A stretch of 36,486 bases of DNA from an uncultured Eubacteriales bacterium (GCA_900548795.1 URLT01000005.1:1-36486); one strand, 5' to 3'. Positions 23,891 to 33,656 are shown, numbered from the stretch's first letter. Numbers and translations: made by a program. Notes: generated by a model from the letters alone, not told the origin.

Positions 23891-23919
23891 TTGACAAACG
23901 CGGCACTTGGTTGTATAGT
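23891..23919 (+). promoter_or_regulatory. Heat-shock operon promoter (SigA type)
   Basis: TTGACA (23891-23896), 17 bases, TATAGT (23914-23919), with the CIRCE operator starting 5 bases downstream, over the transcription start. Confidence 0.88.
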
Positions 23920-23923
23920 TGGT

Positions 23924-23950
23924 TTAGCACTCAGGGATATGGAGTGCTAA
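23924..23950 (+). promoter_or_regulatory. CIRCE operator (HrcA binding site)
   Basis: TTAGCACTC-N9-GAGTGCTAA, an exact match to the CIRCE inverted repeat. HrcA, the first gene of the operon, binds it and represses transcription until heat stress (known system). Confidence 0.98.
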
Positions 23951-23981
23951 GAACAAACAAACGACATGGGAGGTGCGGGCA

Positions 23982-25055
23982 ATGGAGCTTTCCGAGCGAA
24001 AGCAAAAAATTCTCAAGGCGATCGTGGATCTTTATATCCGCTCCGCCGAGCCGGTCGGCTCGAAGACCATTGCCGCGCTGCCGGGCATGGATTTTTCCTC
24101 GGCGACCATCCGCAACGAGATGGCCGAGCTGACGAATCTGGGCTTTCTCGAGCAGCCGCACACCTCCGCCGGGCGCATTCCCTCCCCGGCCGGCTATCGG
24201 TTTTACATCGACCGGCTGATGCAGGATTACAGCCTGAGCGTGGACGAGACGAAGTCCATCAATCAGGCCATGGAGCTGCGGATGCAGGAGTTCGACCGCG
24301 CCATGAGCCAGGTCGGCAAGCTGGTCAGCAAGCTGACGAATCTGCCCGCCTACGCGCTGACGTCTCACAACGAGGGCGTGCGCGTGCGGCGCTTCGAGCT
24401 GCTGCCGGCAAATCCCGGAAGCTTCATCCTCGTGGTTATGACGACGGATGAAACGGTGAAAAATAAACTCATCAAGCTGCCGCTTCGCGTCAGCGAATCG
24501 GATCTGAAGCTGCTCTCCGCGGTTCTGAACGCGAGCTTGGCGGAGCTTCCGCCGGAGCAGTTCACGCCCGAGCTGATCGACCGCGTCAGCCGCAGCGCCG
24601 GCGCGGCCGCGGGGCTTGTGCCTGTGGTCGTGGATTTCGCCACGCATGTGCTCGAGGAGTGCAGCCGCGGCGAGGTCTATGTGACCGGCCAGAACCGCCT
24701 GCTGTCCCAGCCGGAATATCAGGAGCTGAGCAAGGCGCAGGAGGTGCTCGGCGCGCTGGACGAGGAGACGATCTCGAACCTGCCCGCCAAGCTTGACCCG
24801 AACAGCCCCGTGCAGATCTTAGTCGGCCCGGAAAACGTCGCCGAGGAGCTGAAAAACACCTCCGTGGTCGTCACCCGCTTCGACATCGGCGACGGGATGC
24901 AGGGCATGATCGGCGTGGTCGGGCCGCAGCGCATGGACTACGCGCAGATCACCGCCCGCCTGAGCTATTTTGCCGAGGGTCTGGGCAGGATGTTCGGCAA
25001 GCAGGAGCTTCCGGAGCGTCAGCCGGCGCCCGAGGCTCCCAAGAAGGAGGAATAA
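23982..25055 (+). CDS. hrcA: Heat-inducible transcription repressor HrcA
   Basis: 357 residues. N-terminal winged helix (about 5-75; SSATIRNEMAELTNLGFLEQ, then PHTSAGRIPS), a GAF-like middle and the C-terminal dimerisation region (GDGMQGMIGVVGPQRMDY), all as in HrcA. It binds the CIRCE element upstream and represses its own operon; GroE usually tunes it. ATG 23982 is chosen because GGGAGGTG precedes it at good distance; a GTG three codons earlier would lie on the ribosome site. First gene of hrcA-grpE-dnaK-dnaJ. Confidence 0.97.
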   Translation: MELSERKQKILKAIVDLYIRSAEPVGSKTIAALPGMDFSSATIRNEMAELTNLGFLEQPHTSAGRIPSPAGYRFYIDRLMQDYSLSVDETKSINQAMELRMQEFDRAMSQVGKLVSKLTNLPAYALTSHNEGVRVRRFELLPANPGSFILVVMTTDETVKNKLIKLPLRVSESDLKLLSAVLNASLAELPPEQFTPELIDRVSRSAGAAAGLVPVVVDFATHVLEECSRGEVYVTGQNRLLSQPEYQELSKAQEVLGALDEETISNLPAKLDPNSPVQILVGPENVAEELKNTSVVVTRFDIGDGMQGMIGVVGPQRMDYAQITARLSYFAEGLGRMFGKQELPERQPAPEAPKKEE

Positions 25056-25058
25056 GCA

Positions 25059-25628
25059 TTGTCCGAAAAAGAGCAGACGACGACCCAAGCGGTCGAGGAG
25101 CAAGAAAAAACGATCCCCGCCGAGGCGCCGAAGGCCGAGCAGCCCGAGGCTCCCAAGAGCGAGAAGAAAGAGAAGAAGGCCAAGAAGCCTTCCGAGGCCG
25201 AGCAGCTCAAGGAGCAGCTTGCCAAGGAGCACGATCAGTTCCTGCGGCTTGCCGCGGAATACGACAACTTCCGCAAGCGCTCCCAGCGCGAGAAGGACGG
25301 CATCTACCGCGACGCCGTCTCGGACACGGTGAAAAAGCTGCTGCCGGTCTATGACAATTTGCAGCGCGCGCTGCTGAGCGAAACGTCCGACGAGGCGTAC
25401 AAAAAGGGCGTCGAGATGACCATGAACGAGCTGAAGAAGATCTTCACCGGGCTGGGCGTCGAGGCCTTCGGCGAGAAGGGCGACCCGTTTGATCCGGAGC
25501 GCCACAACGCCGTGATGCACGTTGAGGACGAATCGCTCGGGGAGAACGTCATTGCGGACGTTTTCCAAACCGGCTTCACACTGGGCGACAAGGTCATCCG
25601 CTTTGCGATGGTCCGCGTGGCAAACTGA
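25059..25628 (+). CDS. grpE: GrpE nucleotide exchange factor
   Basis: 189 residues. A charged, Glu/Lys/Pro-rich N-terminal tail and coiled coil (about 1-70) lead into the GrpE core (DQFLRLAAEYDNFRKRSQRE, DNLQRAL, FDPERHNAVMHVEDES). It releases ADP from DnaK. The start is TTG 25059, 8 bases after a strong AAGGAGG and 3 bases after the hrcA stop; the next in-frame ATG is deep inside the fold. Cytosolic. Co-transcribed with hrcA and dnaK. Confidence 0.95.
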   Translation: MSEKEQTTTQAVEEQEKTIPAEAPKAEQPEAPKSEKKEKKAKKPSEAEQLKEQLAKEHDQFLRLAAEYDNFRKRSQREKDGIYRDAVSDTVKKLLPVYDNLQRALLSETSDEAYKKGVEMTMNELKKIFTGLGVEAFGEKGDPFDPERHNAVMHVEDESLGENVIADVFQTGFTLGDKVIRFAMVRVAN

Positions 25629-25669
25629 ATTCGTAACATATTTCACATTCATATAGGAGGATTTTCATC

Positions 25670-27496
<1,827 letters not shown>

Positions 27497-27515
27497 TTTT
27501 TCGGAACACCGGATC

Positions 27516-27544
27516 GAAAAAGGGCGCCTCAAAAGCGCCCTTTT
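27516..27544 (+). terminator. Terminator between dnaK and dnaJ
   Basis: An 11-bp stem AAAAAGGGCGC / GCGCCCTTTTT around CTCAAAA. It probably attenuates rather than stops the operon, since no clear promoter is seen in the 130 bases before dnaJ. A second weak inverted repeat (GATGAAGC...GCTTCATC) lies at about 27577-27612. Confidence 0.85.
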
Positions 27545-27673
27545 TCGGCCGTCCGGTTCGACCGCGCCTGCGGCCGGATGAAGCCTGTCCGCTTATGCGA
27601 ACATGCTTCATCTGTCCGAAGGACAATATTTGATTTTTTTCAACACATATCCCCACTGAGAGGGTGACTTTTT

Positions 27674-28828
27674 ATGGCTAACGAAAACAAACGAGATTAT
27701 TATGAGGTGCTGGGCGTCGCCAAGGACGCGTCGGACGCCGACATCAAGCGCGCCTACCGCAAGCTGGCGGCGCAGTATCACCCCGACGTGAACCACGACC
27801 CCGGCGCGGAAGAAAAATTTAAGGAGATCAACGAGGCCAACGAGGTGCTCTCCGACCCGGAGAAGCGCAAGCGCTACGACCAGTTCGGCTTCGCGGGCGT
27901 CGACCCCAGCTTCAACGCCGGCGCGGGCGGCAGTCCGTTCGGCGGCGGCGGCTTCGGCGGCTTCGGAGACTTCGGCGATCTGGGCGATCTGTTCGGCAGC
28001 TTCTTCGGCGGCGGCGGCCGCTCGGCGAAGCGCAGCCCGAACGCCCCGATCCGCGGCGAGGACATCAGCGTTTCCGTCGATCTGACCTTTGAGGAGGCCG
28101 TCTTCGGCACGGAGAAGGAGATCGGCGCCTCGCGCATCGAGAACTGCGACCAGTGCCACGGCACGGGCGCGGCTGCGGGCAGCTCCGCCGAGACCTGTCT
28201 GCGCTGCCACGGCTCCGGCACCGTCCGCACCCAGCAGAATTTCATGGGCATGGTCATGCAGTCCGACAGCGTCTGTCCCGATTGCCGGGGCAGCGGCAAG
28301 GTCATCAAGAATCCCTGCCCGCGCTGCAAGGGCAAGGGCAAGGTGCGCCGCGCGTTCAAGACGCGCGTCCACTTCCCGGCGGGCATCGACGACGGCCAGA
28401 CCCTGCGCGTGCGCGGCGAGGGCTGCGACGGCTTCAACAACGGCGGCCGCGGCGACCTGCTCGTCACGGTGCGCGTGCGCAGACATCCGATCCTGACGCG
28501 TCAGGGGCAGGATCTTTACTGCGAGATGCCCATCACCTTCGCGCAGGCCGCCCTCGGCGCCGAGCTGGAGGTTCCGACGATCGACGGCAAGGTGCGCTAC
28601 ACCATTGCCGAGGGCACGCAGACCGGCACGACCTTCCGCCTGCGCGGCAAGGGCGTTCCGTTCGTCAACGACAAGGGACGCCGCGGCGACCAGTTTGTGA
28701 CGGTCGTCGTCGAGACGCCGACGCGCCTGACGCGCGAGCAGAAGGAGCTTCTGCGGCAGTTCGACCAATCCGCTGAGGAGAGCAACCAGCCGAAAAAGAA
28801 GAAGTTTTTTGATTTCTTCAAAAAATAA
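27674..28828 (+). CDS. dnaJ: Chaperone DnaJ (Hsp40)
   Basis: 384 residues. J-domain (about 7-72) with the HPD motif at 36-38, a Gly/Phe-rich linker (about 80-116), then four CxxCxGxG zinc motifs (C158/C161, C175/C178, C201/C204, C215/C218) and the C-terminal substrate-binding region. It delivers clients to DnaK and stimulates its ATPase. GAGAGGG precedes the ATG. Last gene of the heat-shock cluster, 177 bases after dnaK. Confidence 0.97.
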   Translation: MANENKRDYYEVLGVAKDASDADIKRAYRKLAAQYHPDVNHDPGAEEKFKEINEANEVLSDPEKRKRYDQFGFAGVDPSFNAGAGGSPFGGGGFGGFGDFGDLGDLFGSFFGGGGRSAKRSPNAPIRGEDISVSVDLTFEEAVFGTEKEIGASRIENCDQCHGTGAAAGSSAETCLRCHGSGTVRTQQNFMGMVMQSDSVCPDCRGSGKVIKNPCPRCKGKGKVRRAFKTRVHFPAGIDDGQTLRVRGEGCDGFNNGGRGDLLVTVRVRRHPILTRQGQDLYCEMPITFAQAALGAELEVPTIDGKVRYTIAEGTQTGTTFRLRGKGVPFVNDKGRRGDQFVTVVVETPTRLTREQKELLRQFDQSAEESNQPKKKKFFDFFKK

Positions 28829-28903
28829 CCGCCGCGGTGCAATGCCCCGAACGCTGCCGAGCAGCATTCGCGGAGCCTTGCACCATGCGCGCCGCCCCGC
28901 GCG

Positions 28904-28968
28904 GCGCAGCGTGCAATCGCACGATGCGGGTGTGCGCAGCACACGGGATTCTATCCAGAATCAGTATG
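28904..28968 (-). repeat. Dispersed repeat family B, copy 3 (inverted)
   Basis: Bases 28904-28951 are the reverse complement of 17054-17101 with 4 mismatches in 48. The end CAGTATG corresponds to CATACGG of the other copies, and GATTCT-GGA-TAGAATC forms the internal hairpin. It lies in the 3' untranslated region of dnaJ. Confidence 0.75.
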
Positions 28969-28991
28969 AAAAACAGCAAAAAAACAAAGCG

Positions 28992-29036
28992 AAGGGGCTT
29001 GCCGCCTGCGAGGAACAGACGGCAAGCCCCTTTTTT
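28992..29036 (+). terminator. Terminator after dnaJ
   Basis: A 13-bp stem AAGGGGCTTGCCG / CGGCAAGCCCCTT (28992-29004 with 29020-29032), followed by T6. Confidence 0.9.
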
Positions 29037-29088
29037 AGCAGCTTAGACAGATTACATTACAAATACTTGCCAAACCGCTTGGGTTGCG

Positions 29089-31680
29089 TTATTTCTCCGC
29101 TGCGGGGAGGGCGCCGACGCGAACCATCAGCGCGGCGGCCTCGGCGCGTGTCGCGTTGTCCTTCGGACGGATGGCGCCGGTGTCGTCTCCGCGGACGACC
29201 TCGACGGCGGCAGCCCATTCAACGGCCGCTCTCGCGTAGCCGGAAACCGCGGCGGAATCATGGAATTTATCGTTCAGGTCGACCTTCTTGTCGAGGTCGG
29301 CCTTCTTTGCGTAGGCGGCGTAGCGGAACAGCATGGTCGCGATCTGCTCGCGGGTGATGTTCTCGTGCGGGGCGAACTCGGTCTGCGTCACGCCGTTGGT
29401 GATGCCGGCCTTGACGCCCCAGTTGACGGCGTCGCAGTAATACGCGGTCGGCCTCACGTCGGTGAAGGTGCTCGTTGCGTCCTCGACCTTCTTCTCGCCG
29501 TCAAGACGGTAGAGCATGGTGATGAACTGCGCGCGGGTGACCATTCCCTCCGGCTCGAAGGTCGTTTCGCTCGTGCCGTTGATCACGCCTGCGTGATACA
29601 TCGTGAGCATGTCGGCATAGAACCAGTCGCTCTTGCTGACGTCGGTGAAGGGCTGCTCGATGATCTTGATGCGGACCTCGTTCAGGTCGACCTTAACGGG
29701 GTTTTCCTTGGTGGATTTTTCAAAATAAGCCTGCAGCGCGTGGCGCATATAGGTCTTGTTGACGTGGGTGATGATGCGCACGTCCTCGGCGATGCCGGCT
29801 TCCTTGTTGAGCACGTTGAGCATCGTGTAGCCGTCGCCGCCGCCGGCGATGAAGCTGTTGATGACGACCTTATAGCGCTTGGACGGGTCAAGCGGAGTGC
29901 CGTCCTTGAATTTCACGTCGGAAACGCGCTTGCCGGGCTCCTTGGTCAGGTCGGCGGTGTAGGTGATGCCCGCGGGCTGCGCGAACTTGCCGTGCAGGCT
30001 GGGCAGCGCGCTGACGCCGTTCTCCAGAGCGGCCAGAACGGCCTCGCCCGGAGCCTCCACAAGCATCATGTCGTTGTCAAACGGCAGGACGGAGTTGCAG
30101 ACCTTGAGCGTGACCTCGCCCTCCGGGATGGACGAGCGCATACCGCCGCCGTTGACGAGGCAGATGTCGGGCTCGTAGTCGGCGAAGAAGTCGAGCAGGG
30201 CGTCGGTGACCAGATTGGCGATCGGGGAGTTCTGAGCGCGGACGAGCTGCGTCGACCACTCGAGCTGCTGGGCGCTGTAGCCGACGACCTCCTCGAGCGC
30301 CTTGCCGACCTCGGCGTTATAGTCGTCGATGATCTTCTTGACGGCGGCGTCTTCCTTGTATGCGTCGGTCAGGAAGATCTGGTTATAGACGACGCCGGTC
30401 ATTTTTCCGTTGTAAACGACCACGTTGATCTGGTTGAGGGCTTCGCCGTGCTTGCTGGGGTTGATGAGATACTGGGTGTCGTTGACGATGGTCGGCCGGC
30501 CGGCGATGTCGTTGCCGCCGCCAATGGAGATGTCGACCGCCTTGTTGTCGGTCACGAGCTGCGTGTTCTTGCTGTGCAGGTGGGACAGCGCGACGACGAC
30601 GTCGCACTTTTCCTCGTCCTTGAGCTTGCCGACCAGCTCGGTGGCCTTGGCGAGGTCGTTGTCCCACTCGATGTCGCGGGTGTTGGTGTAGAGGGTGGTC
30701 TCGGCGCTCTTGTCGTCGGTCACGCCGAAGATGCCGAACTTCAGGCCGCCGGCGGTGACGGTGATGTAATCGCCGAACGGATAGGTCTGCTCGCCCTCAT
30801 AGACCTTGCCCTCGCGGAACTTGGTGTTGGCCGAGAGCATGGCGTAGCTTGCTCTGTCGCGCAGGCTCAGGAGATTTTGCAGAGAATAGTCGAAATCGTG
30901 GTTGCCGAGGACGGTGGCGTTTAGACCGAGCGCGTTGAGCGCGTCGACGGAGACCTTGCCCAAGGTGACGTTGGCCAGCGTGGTGTTGTACGGGGAGTCG
31001 CCGCCGTCAACATAGATCACGTTGTCCTCGCCGACTGCGGTCCGCACCTCGTCCATGACGGTCTTGATGCGGGCGACGGAGCCGATCTCGAACTTGCCGT
31101 CGGAGGATCGATAGGGGATGTAGTTGCCGTGGATGTCCGCAGTTGCGAACATGGCGACGAGCTTCGTTTCCTTGAGGAAGGCAAAGAGCGTTTCGACCTG
31201 CTCCTTGGTGATGGGCTCGTCGGTGATGTCGGAGGCCTTGAACAGGCCGTCGTCGATGGCCTTCTTGAGGTGGTCGATCTTGAGATCTGCGCCGTACATG
31301 CCCTTGGCAACGGCGGTGGCCATTTCGCGGACGGTGATCGGCGCGTCGGGCTTGAAGCTCAGGCCGTCCGCGTCCAGCGGCAGAAGCAGCGCGTTGACAA
31401 CGGCTTCGATCTTGGGAGCATCGGGGCGCTTGACGCAGTCCTTCGCGGCGGCGATCACGTTCTTGGCGGTGATGGCCTCGGAGGAGGCGGCGTAGCCAAG
31501 CTCCTTCGGCGTTTCCTCCATGCCCTCGATCTGCAGGGCGTGGATGTCGGCCAGCGCGAACGATTCCGCCAAAAATACGGCGGCGTCGGCGCGCGTGAAC
31601 GGCTCGGCGGCAAATACGGAACCGGGGATCAGCGAGAGCAGGATCATCAGGGTCAAAACGACGGATAAGACTCTCGTCAT
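29089..31680 (-). CDS. SLH-anchored 5'-nucleotidase / metallophosphatase
   Basis: 863 residues. A signal peptide (about 1-25, LTLMILLSLIPGSVFA) and an SLH-like segment (about 27-130) precede a calcineurin-type phosphatase domain with DIH (182-184), VDGGDS (D228), GNHD (259-262) and ALSHLHS, then the 5'-nucleotidase C-terminal domain (NSPIANLVTDAL, VNGGGMRSSIPEG, FIAGGGDGYTML). Three SLH repeats end the protein (about 678-727, 738-790, 803-858). It should hydrolyse nucleotides outside the cell, attached to wall polymer, for nucleoside and phosphate salvage. AGGAGG precedes the ATG. Monocistronic. SLH-like sequence at both ends is unusual. Confidence 0.92.
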   Translation of the reverse strand: MTRVLSVVLTLMILLSLIPGSVFAAEPFTRADAAVFLAESFALADIHALQIEGMEETPKELGYAASSEAITAKNVIAAAKDCVKRPDAPKIEAVVNALLLPLDADGLSFKPDAPITVREMATAVAKGMYGADLKIDHLKKAIDDGLFKASDITDEPITKEQVETLFAFLKETKLVAMFATADIHGNYIPYRSSDGKFEIGSVARIKTVMDEVRTAVGEDNVIYVDGGDSPYNTTLANVTLGKVSVDALNALGLNATVLGNHDFDYSLQNLLSLRDRASYAMLSANTKFREGKVYEGEQTYPFGDYITVTAGGLKFGIFGVTDDKSAETTLYTNTRDIEWDNDLAKATELVGKLKDEEKCDVVVALSHLHSKNTQLVTDNKAVDISIGGGNDIAGRPTIVNDTQYLINPSKHGEALNQINVVVYNGKMTGVVYNQIFLTDAYKEDAAVKKIIDDYNAEVGKALEEVVGYSAQQLEWSTQLVRAQNSPIANLVTDALLDFFADYEPDICLVNGGGMRSSIPEGEVTLKVCNSVLPFDNDMMLVEAPGEAVLAALENGVSALPSLHGKFAQPAGITYTADLTKEPGKRVSDVKFKDGTPLDPSKRYKVVINSFIAGGGDGYTMLNVLNKEAGIAEDVRIITHVNKTYMRHALQAYFEKSTKENPVKVDLNEVRIKIIEQPFTDVSKSDWFYADMLTMYHAGVINGTSETTFEPEGMVTRAQFITMLYRLDGEKKVEDATSTFTDVRPTAYYCDAVNWGVKAGITNGVTQTEFAPHENITREQIATMLFRYAAYAKKADLDKKVDLNDKFHDSAAVSGYARAAVEWAAAVEVVRGDDTGAIRPKDNATRAEAAALMVRVGALPAAEK

Positions 31681-31731
31681 TGCGAACCTCCTAAAAAGTA
31701 TTTTTCTGCACCGGGGAACCGGGACAACATC

Positions 31732-31760
31732 AGAATATCATGAAGACGGCAGGAAGACAA
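31732..31760 (-). promoter_or_regulatory. Promoter of the nucleotidase gene
   Basis: On the minus strand TTGTCT (31760-31755), 17 bases, TATTCT (31737-31732), about 50 bases before the ATG. Confidence 0.55.
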
Positions 31761-31877
31761 CCCCTTCTTGTTCGGCAGGAGGATTTTTGGCGAAATTTAT
31801 GAATTTTTACGAAAAAACTGTGCAAGATGCGCAAAATAGCACCTCAGAAACGCGCGCGGTTAATCAATTTGAATAAC

Positions 31878-31945
31878 CGCCCGTTCCGCACTGCCCTGCT
31901 CGGCGCGGCCTTCTGTCCGCCGTGCGGAGACAACCGGGCGTTTTT
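31878..31945 (+). terminator. Terminator-like long hairpin of unknown owner
   Basis: CGCCCGTT-CCGCAC pairs with GTGCGG ... AA(C)CGGGCG across 31878-31940, followed by T5. An imperfect palindrome, GCGGTTAATCAA / TTGAATAACCGC, adjoins it on the left. No plus-strand gene ends here, so it may close an unannotated RNA or be chance. Confidence 0.35.
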
Positions 31946-31957
31946 GAAGCATTTGCA

Positions 31958-31986
31958 TTGACACACGATACGCCTTGCGATATAAT
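31958..31986 (+). promoter_or_regulatory. Orphan consensus promoter
   Basis: TTGACA (31958-31963), exactly 17 bases, TATAAT (31981-31986): a perfect SigA promoter on the plus strand. No gene with a ribosome site follows; the next gene is on the other strand. Confidence 0.75.
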
Positions 31987-31992
31987 GATACA

Positions 31993-32160
31993 TAGAGAGG
32001 ACAAGCCCCGGCTGCCTCCCATATCCGCGGCTGCTCCGCGCGTTGGGGCAAAAGACCCGCTGAGCGCCGCTGCTGATTGATTCAGAGGTTCCCTAGCAAA
32101 TGTGCAAATGAAAACCTTTCGAAAAGCGAATACGGCAGCCTGTTGAAAGGCTGCCGTGGA
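31993..32160 (+). ncRNA. Candidate small RNA driven by the orphan promoter
   Basis: The predicted transcript can fold: GCCCC (32006 region) with GGGGC (32046 region) enclosing CCGCGG-CTGCT-CCGCG, then the family C motif at 32075-32096, then a 10-bp hairpin ACGGCAGCCT / AGGCTGCCGT (about 32132-32157). No ORF over about 12 codons and no plus-strand T-run is seen, so the 3' end is a guess. I do not recognise it as 6S, SRP or tmRNA. Confidence 0.35.
32075..32096 (+). repeat. Dispersed motif family C, copy 5
   Basis: GATTGATTCAGAGGTTCCCTAG, preceded by GCTGAGCGCC as at 19520. The CCCTAG end also matches copy 1 at 632-647. Confidence 0.55.
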
Positions 32161-32175
32161 TCGACAAACTGGACT

Positions 32176-32943
32176 TTATGAATGAACGTTCTCTCGTTTT
32201 TTCTGAATTCGGATGCTAATTATCGTTGAGATTGCTGTCATTACAGCCAGTAACACATAATATAACGAATCTTGATTGATATCTACCACTCCCATCAATG
32301 TGTTTGTCCATCCATGTAGGATCATGCAGAACATGACAGCTCTGGTGGCATCATAAACCATAGATAACCAATAGCTGAGCGCCAGCCCTAAGACTGCAAA
32401 CCAGATAAATGACATGCTCTGATGTGAATTGCCTTCTATGAACCAGAGTGGAATATGCCAAATGACCCATACAATTCCAACGATTAATGTTGCTAAAGGC
32501 GCAGAAACTTTCTTCTCCAGAATCGGCAACATAGTACCTCGCCAGCCAAGTTCTTCATTTCCACCGTACAGGAGCGCAGCCTGTATAAATATGATGAATA
32601 CCACAACCGCAGCTATCGGCGATCTGGGGATTGAGGGCAGCAGTCCCTCTGAGCAAATGAAGAATACTATCGTTTCAACTATAACTGCAGCAATAATTGT
32701 CAGCCAGTTCTTTTTTGTGTTGTTAAATAGGAACCGCCTTAAATTCTTCTTGGTAAAACCACCTTCCATGCAGAAACAGGCAGCAATTGTCGGTCCAAAT
32801 CCTCCCATTGTAAAAAGAACCATCGGAAACACGTTTGACTCCGTTAAAGATGTGACTTTAACCAGCAGAGCATCTCCCCACCAGCAAACCCATGTGGTGA
32901 GGAATGTGATTATTAAATATTTTGTTAGTCTTTTCTTATCCAT
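32176..32943 (-). CDS. CPBP-family intramembrane metalloprotease (Abi-type)
   Basis: 255 residues, mostly hydrophobic with about eight membrane spans. The CPBP/CAAX-protease motifs are present: E130-E131 and R135 in NEELGWRGT, H163 in IWHIPLWF, and H210/N214 in LHGWTN. Members cleave within the membrane; in bacteria they are tied to bacteriocin self-immunity or remain of unknown substrate. AGGAAGG precedes the ATG. The gene is much more AT-rich than everything to its left, indicating acquisition. It lies just outside the proposed attachment site, so it may belong to an older insertion. It stands alone, with no bacteriocin gene visible. Confidence 0.88.
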   Translation of the reverse strand: MDKKRLTKYLIITFLTTWVCWWGDALLVKVTSLTESNVFPMVLFTMGGFGPTIAACFCMEGGFTKKNLRRFLFNNTKKNWLTIIAAVIVETIVFFICSEGLLPSIPRSPIAAVVVFIIFIQAALLYGGNEELGWRGTMLPILEKKVSAPLATLIVGIVWVIWHIPLWFIEGNSHQSMSFIWFAVLGLALSYWLSMVYDATRAVMFCMILHGWTNTLMGVVDINQDSLYYVLLAVMTAISTIISIRIQKKRENVHS

Positions 32944-32984
32944 TATACTATACCTTCCTATGCAAATTCCGATTTGTCGAGATC

Positions 32985-33013
32985 ATTTTACCATAATGCA
33001 GCCCGTCAAACAA
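32985..33013 (-). promoter_or_regulatory. Promoter of the CPBP protease gene
   Basis: On the minus strand TTGTTT (33013-33008), 17 bases, TAAAAT (32990-32985), about 40 bases before the ATG. Confidence 0.5.
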
Positions 33014-33025
33014 CAGGAAACAAAA

Positions 33026-33061
33026 AAGTCCACCGTAATTCTATCGAAATTACGGTGGACT
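33026..33061 (-). terminator. Native terminator of the tRNA-Leu locus
   Basis: Stem AGTCCACCGTAATT / AATTACGGTGGACT with a short loop, followed on the minus strand by T6. It directly follows the CCA end of the tRNA fragment, as expected for the original chromosomal tRNA gene. Confidence 0.88.
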
Positions 33062-33117
33062 TGGTGCCGGTGGCGGGGGTCGAACCCGCACGGTGTTGCC
33101 ACCGCGGGATTTTGAGT
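33062..33117 (-). pseudogene. 3' fragment of tRNA-Leu(CAA): attachment-site remnant
   Basis: Read on the minus strand: the 3' half of an anticodon loop with CAA, the long variable arm (GGTGG-CAA-CACC), a full T-arm (GCGGG-TTCGACC-CCCGC), acceptor 3' strand CACCGGC, discriminator A and CCA. Upstream of 33117 the sequence does not continue into an anticodon stem, D-arm or GCCGGTG acceptor strand, so it cannot be a working tRNA. Such fragments mark where an element integrated into a tRNA 3' end; the intact tRNA would be at the other end of the element, beyond this window. Confidence 0.85.
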
Positions 33118-33413
33118 TATTTGCTTCACACGGAATACAAACGAACTCAACCCCGCATGGAGGTCATTGACGGACACCAAAGCGCCTGCAATTACTGGCT
33201 GTTTTGATACTGATGTGTAAAAAAACTCCGTTTCGTCTGCCATTTCCGCACTTTCCAATTTTGACGGGAATTTTGAATTTTGGAGGGACATCGGAGGGAT
33301 GTAACCCCAAAACGGAGCACAACAACACACGCAATAGATTCATAAATCACAAACAATATTATAGCGTATTCCTCTGCCATTGACAACACATTTTCCGAAA
33401 AAGAGGTACTGCT
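33118..33413. other. Element end: gene-free AT-rich stretch next to the att remnant
   Basis: No credible gene. It holds an inverted pair AAACTCCGTTT (about 33223) / AAAACGGAG (about 33310) and two nearby direct repeats GGAGGGACAT and GGAGGGATGT (about 33282-33302), which could be recombinase arm sites. This is inference only. Confidence 0.35.
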
Positions 33414-33656
33414 ATGAAAACACGCGCACACTATGAAAAACTTTTTGCACCCTATCCCGATGTTGTGACTTTGCCTGAGTTTTGTAATATGCTTGGTGGT
33501 ATCGGTGACAGCACCGCCCGAAAAATAATGCGGGCAAACAAGGTCAAGCACTTTTACATAAGATGTACATACCTTATACCCAAGGCCTGCGTGATTGATT
33601 ATGTGTTGAGCGAAGATTATGCAAAGTACAGTAAAACGCTCAAAGCAAGGGTTTAA
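33414..33656 (+). CDS. Small helix-turn-helix protein, excisionase-like
   Basis: 80 residues. The sequence PDVVTLPEFCNMLGGIGDSTARKIMRANKVKHFYI, described here in two parts, reads as a winged-helix/Xis-type DNA-binding fold: LPEFCNMLGGIGDSTARKIM forms the helix-turn-helix and VKHFYIRCTYLIPKACVIDY the wing and last helix. Comparable small proteins sit near the recombinase of Clostridia integrative elements and aid excision. AGAGGT precedes the ATG. It is the first gene inside the element, about 300 bases from the tRNA fragment, followed by a terminator. Recombinase itself not visible. Confidence 0.65.
   Translation: MKTRAHYEKLFAPYPDVVTLPEFCNMLGGIGDSTARKIMRANKVKHFYIRCTYLIPKACVIDYVLSEDYAKYSKTLKARV

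Noticed and set aside
28089..28776. Long alternative plus-strand frames within dnaJ
   Set aside because: They are arginine-rich out-of-frame reads of the DnaJ coding sequence.
33062..33150. Complete tRNA-Leu on the minus strand
   Set aside because: There is no D-arm, anticodon 5' stem or 5' acceptor strand upstream, so it is only a 3' fragment.
33192..33551. 119-codon minus-strand frame that might be an integrase end
   Set aside because: It lacks the tyrosine-recombinase R..HxxR..Y residues and overlaps the excisionase-like gene on the other strand.
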